From Bacteroidota bacterium (GTDB lineage Bacteria; Bacteroidota; Bacteroidia; Chitinophagales; Saprospiraceae), in contig JAJRUR010000069.1 in assembly GCA_024277695.1 (NCBI GenBank), positions 1-7,683 of the forward strand: DNA of 7,683 bases. Reading direction: 5' to 3'. Both the position numbers and the translations under genes were made by a program. The notes under the pieces were generated by a model. It had not been told where the DNA came from. It made no database searches and saw only the letters and a program-made list of their open reading frames with translations. Of the stretch, positions 6,643 to 7,683 are shown in pieces; the stretch's first letter is position 1, and every line of letters starts with the position of its first letter.

Positions 6643-6657
6643 TGCTCCTCCGGAGCA
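6643..6657. repeat. Short GC-rich hairpin in the array
   Basis: TGCTCC (6643-6648) pairs with GGAGCA (6652-6657) over the loop TCC. The alternative perfect 8-bp palindrome CTCCGGAG lies at 6648-6655. Confidence 0.55.
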
Positions 6658-6684
6658 GGTGACAAAATAGCTAATGCAACAAAA

Positions 6685-6697
6685 GCCCCGGCGGGGC
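6685..6697. repeat. Short GC-rich hairpin GCCCC-GGC-GGGGC in the array
   Basis: GCCCC (6685-6689) pairs with GGGGC (6693-6697) over the 3-nt loop GGC. It lies in AT-rich surroundings and directly precedes the long hairpin at 6700-6742, so the two probably form one unit. Confidence 0.55.
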
Positions 6698-6699
6698 GA

Positions 6700-6742
6700 C
6701 CTGTAATATATGTTCATTGCATACACGCAAATATATTTCAGG
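6700..6742. repeat. Long hairpin, 15 pairs, at the end of the array
   Basis: CCTG (6700-6703) pairs with CAGG (6739-6742). After one T·T mismatch, AATATAT (6705-6711) pairs with ATATATT (6731-6737). A 5-nt bulge (6712-6716) follows on the left side only, then TTGC (6717-6720) pairs with GCAA (6727-6730) over the 6-nt loop ATACAC. It has no T-tract on either strand, so it does not look like a simple intrinsic terminator. Confidence 0.5.
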
Positions 6743-7038
6743 AATAATACGAAACGCAATCAAAAATCTGACAGCGAACTCCTTCATAACTTGTTGAGTC
6801 AGTCAAAAAGATATGATTTTGATTTATTTGTATATTGCATCAGGAATTGTTTTTGGTATTAACACCTACAAAATACTGAATTTCAGCTAATTATATGAAA
6901 AAACAACGCCCTTTTTATTCTATTCTGTAACTACCGAGACTTGATATAGTATCTTTCCTTAAAGGATGATTTGAGTACGTATAGTGTCAGAGCCGGCAAA
7001 TAATTTGATCAATAAAAGTACTTGATAACAAAACGCTT
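6743..7038. other. AT-rich intergenic stretch upstream of the DinB-like gene
   Basis: No open frame of note was found on either strand. Weak symmetrical sites occur: a near-palindrome GGTATTAACACC (6855-6866), TCCTT-a-AAGGA (6956-6966) and TTGATCAA (7005-7012). A possible -7-like TATCTTTC (6950-6957) lacks a TTG at the right distance and has C for the final G, so no promoter is called for the DinB-like gene. It is the least explained part of the window. Confidence 0.4.
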
Positions 7039-7530
7039 ATGCAAACCTTAATATTAAACGAATTAAATCGAAGGCTGTTTGACGAGAGTTATCCCCGAAT
7101 TAATAGCTGTCTCCATTTATTAACCGAAGACCAAATTTGGCATCGTCCTAACAGCTCTTGCAATAGCATTGGCAACTTAGTCTTACATCTTATGGGAAAT
7201 GTACGACAGTGGATACTCTCGGGTTTGATAGGCCAAAAAGATATAAGAAAACGAAAAGTAGAATTTGAAATAGACAGTCGATTGCCTAGATCTGAATTGA
7301 CCAAAGTTATGAATAGTTTGAAGTCGGACGTCCTCGAAGCACTGCCCCACTTACCTCCTAACTGGGTGGAGCAAATTTATCACATACAGGGATTTGAGGA
7401 AAATGGAATTGGAGTCGTCGTCCATGTCATCGAACACTTTTCTTACCATACTGGGCAGATAAGCCTCTACACAAAAATACTCTTGGATCAAGATCTACGG
7501 TATTATGAAAATATAGACTTGGACAAATGA
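7039..7530 (+). CDS. DinB/DUF1572-type metal-binding four-helix protein
   Basis: The 163-residue protein fits the DinB (BstA/YfiT-like) superfamily, most closely the DUF1572 type. These are cytosolic four-helix proteins that usually bind one divalent metal through three histidines; some relatives are thiol-dependent transferases, but for this branch the reaction is unknown. The first ligand is His50 in IGNLVLHLMGNVRQW (44-58). The second and third are His133 and His137 in VIEHFSYHTGQI (130-141), the HxxxH of the last helix; His129 is one turn earlier. PRINSCLHLLTEDQIWHRP (19-37) matches the usual opening, where two helices flank a W-x-RP turn. Length is normal for the family. ATG 7039 is the natural start; no Shine-Dalgarno is seen. 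It stands alone, 464 bp after DUF4290. The name DinB reflects homology and does not imply SOS control; no LexA-type box was recognised. Confidence 0.85.
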   Translation: MQTLILNELNRRLFDESYPRINSCLHLLTEDQIWHRPNSSCNSIGNLVLHLMGNVRQWILSGLIGQKDIRKRKVEFEIDSRLPRSELTKVMNSLKSDVLEALPHLPPNWVEQIYHIQGFEENGIGVVVHVIEHFSYHTGQISLYTKILLDQDLRYYENIDLDK

Positions 7531-7575
7531 CTACTAAGCACGGTAAGTGTAATCCCTGATGCCGCAAAGTGCAAT

Positions 7576-7591
7576 ACAGCAATCTGTTTTT
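7576..7591 (+). terminator. Very small hairpin with T5 after the DinB-like gene
   Basis: ACAG (7576-7579) pairs with CTGT (7584-7587) over the loop CAAT, and the Ts run on to 7591. It lies 45 nt after the stop codon at a plausible transcript end. A 4-bp stem is too short to be convincing on its own. Confidence 0.2.
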
Positions 7592-7610
7592 ATCAAAGAA
7601 CCATTTTATG

Positions 7611-7683
7611 TCCCTGTCTCCGGATGATGAGATTGCTTCGTCGTGCCTCCTCGCAGTGACACCCTAAATCGCCAACACGGGGA
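7611..7683. repeat. Dispersed palindromic repeat of the GATTGCTTCGTCG type, cut by the window end
   Basis: The core at 7629-7660 begins GAGATTGCTTCGTCG and ends CTCGCAGTGAC. It matches a repeat family I know from many unrelated bacterial genomes, usually seen as its complement GTCATTGCGAGG...GAAGCAATC. ATTGC (7632-7636) pairs with GCAGT (7653-7657) through one G·U. An outer stem brackets it: TCCCTGT (7611-7617) pairs with ACGGGGA (7677-7683) through one U·G, and it may continue past the window. No function is established; such units are commonly treated as REP-like mobile or folded intergenic elements. Confidence 0.65.

Larger units (their letters stand above)
6575..6742. repeat. Array of consecutive palindromic (REP-like) units after the DUF4290 gene
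   Basis: In 168 bp there are at least four separate hairpin-forming units (6575-6617, 6643-6657, 6685-6697, 6700-6742) and a partly repeated segment. ACCTACGACGCTACAACAA (6592-6610) recurs 26 bp later at 6618-6636 with 15 of 19 identities. Composition is unlike the AT-rich DNA that follows. Words such as CTCCTCCGGAG and GCCCCGGCGGGGC resemble dispersed intergenic palindromes that I recall from large Bacteroidota genomes. The array may help end or stabilise the operon transcript. No transposase lies nearby. Confidence 0.65.

Noticed and set aside
6575..6742. CRISPR array
   Set aside because: The units differ from one another, are palindromic and have no regular spacers or cas genes nearby.
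6950..6957. TATCTTTC as the promoter of the DinB-like gene
   Set aside because: The last base deviates from TAnnTTTG and there is no TTG about 20 bp upstream.

Overview
The window looks like a chromosomal segment of a member of the Bacteroidota. None of the genes has a Shine-Dalgarno sequence; starts are preceded by A/T-rich stretches. The one convincing promoter has the phylum's own form (TTG, about 20 bp, TAnnTTTG). Two families that I know essentially only from this phylum (DUF4270 and DUF4290) flank glmS. The presence of a standalone 'half' glycogen/starch synthase and of hairpin-rich intergenic repeats suggests a free-living relative of the Saprospiria/Chitinophagia rather than a gut Bacteroides, but that finer placement is a guess. 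All genes supported here are on the + strand.

Layout. 1-330 is a gene-free stretch with several inverted repeats, among them a 12-bp A8/T8 inverted repeat (194-255) and a 22-bp palindrome just before the first gene. 331-1581 encodes a polytopic DUF819 (YjcL-type) membrane protein, probably a transporter. 1582-1834 holds a modest hairpin, a strong Bacteroidota promoter (1672-1703) and a leader of about 125 nt. 1835-6574 is a tight four-gene operon: a 270-aa GT5-like protein that lacks the second half of glycogen synthase, a DUF4270 lipoprotein, GlmS (glucosamine-6-phosphate synthase, all catalytic residues present), and a DUF4290 protein with an internal duplication and a very basic tail. 6575-6742 is an array of consecutive hairpins that starts on the base after the DUF4290 stop codon. 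6743-7038 is AT-rich and has no recognised gene. 7039-7530 encodes a small DinB/DUF1572-type metal-binding four-helix protein. 7531-7683 ends in a palindromic repeat of the widely dispersed 'GATTGCTTCGTCG' type that runs off the window.

How the genes fit together. The operon's anchor is glmS, which commits fructose-6-phosphate to UDP-GlcNAc and hence to peptidoglycan and lipopolysaccharide. Its partners are an apparently non-catalytic sugar-nucleotide-synthase-like protein, an envelope lipoprotein, and a small cytosolic protein of unknown function. From memory, this order is conserved across much of the phylum, so a joint role in envelope precursor supply or its control is a reasonable, untested inference. 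The DUF819 and DinB genes at either side look like independent units. The usual neighbours that I recall (panC/panD upstream, murA downstream) are not in this window, and the downstream break coincides with the hairpin array. No CRISPR array, tRNA, rRNA, transposase or phage gene was seen.
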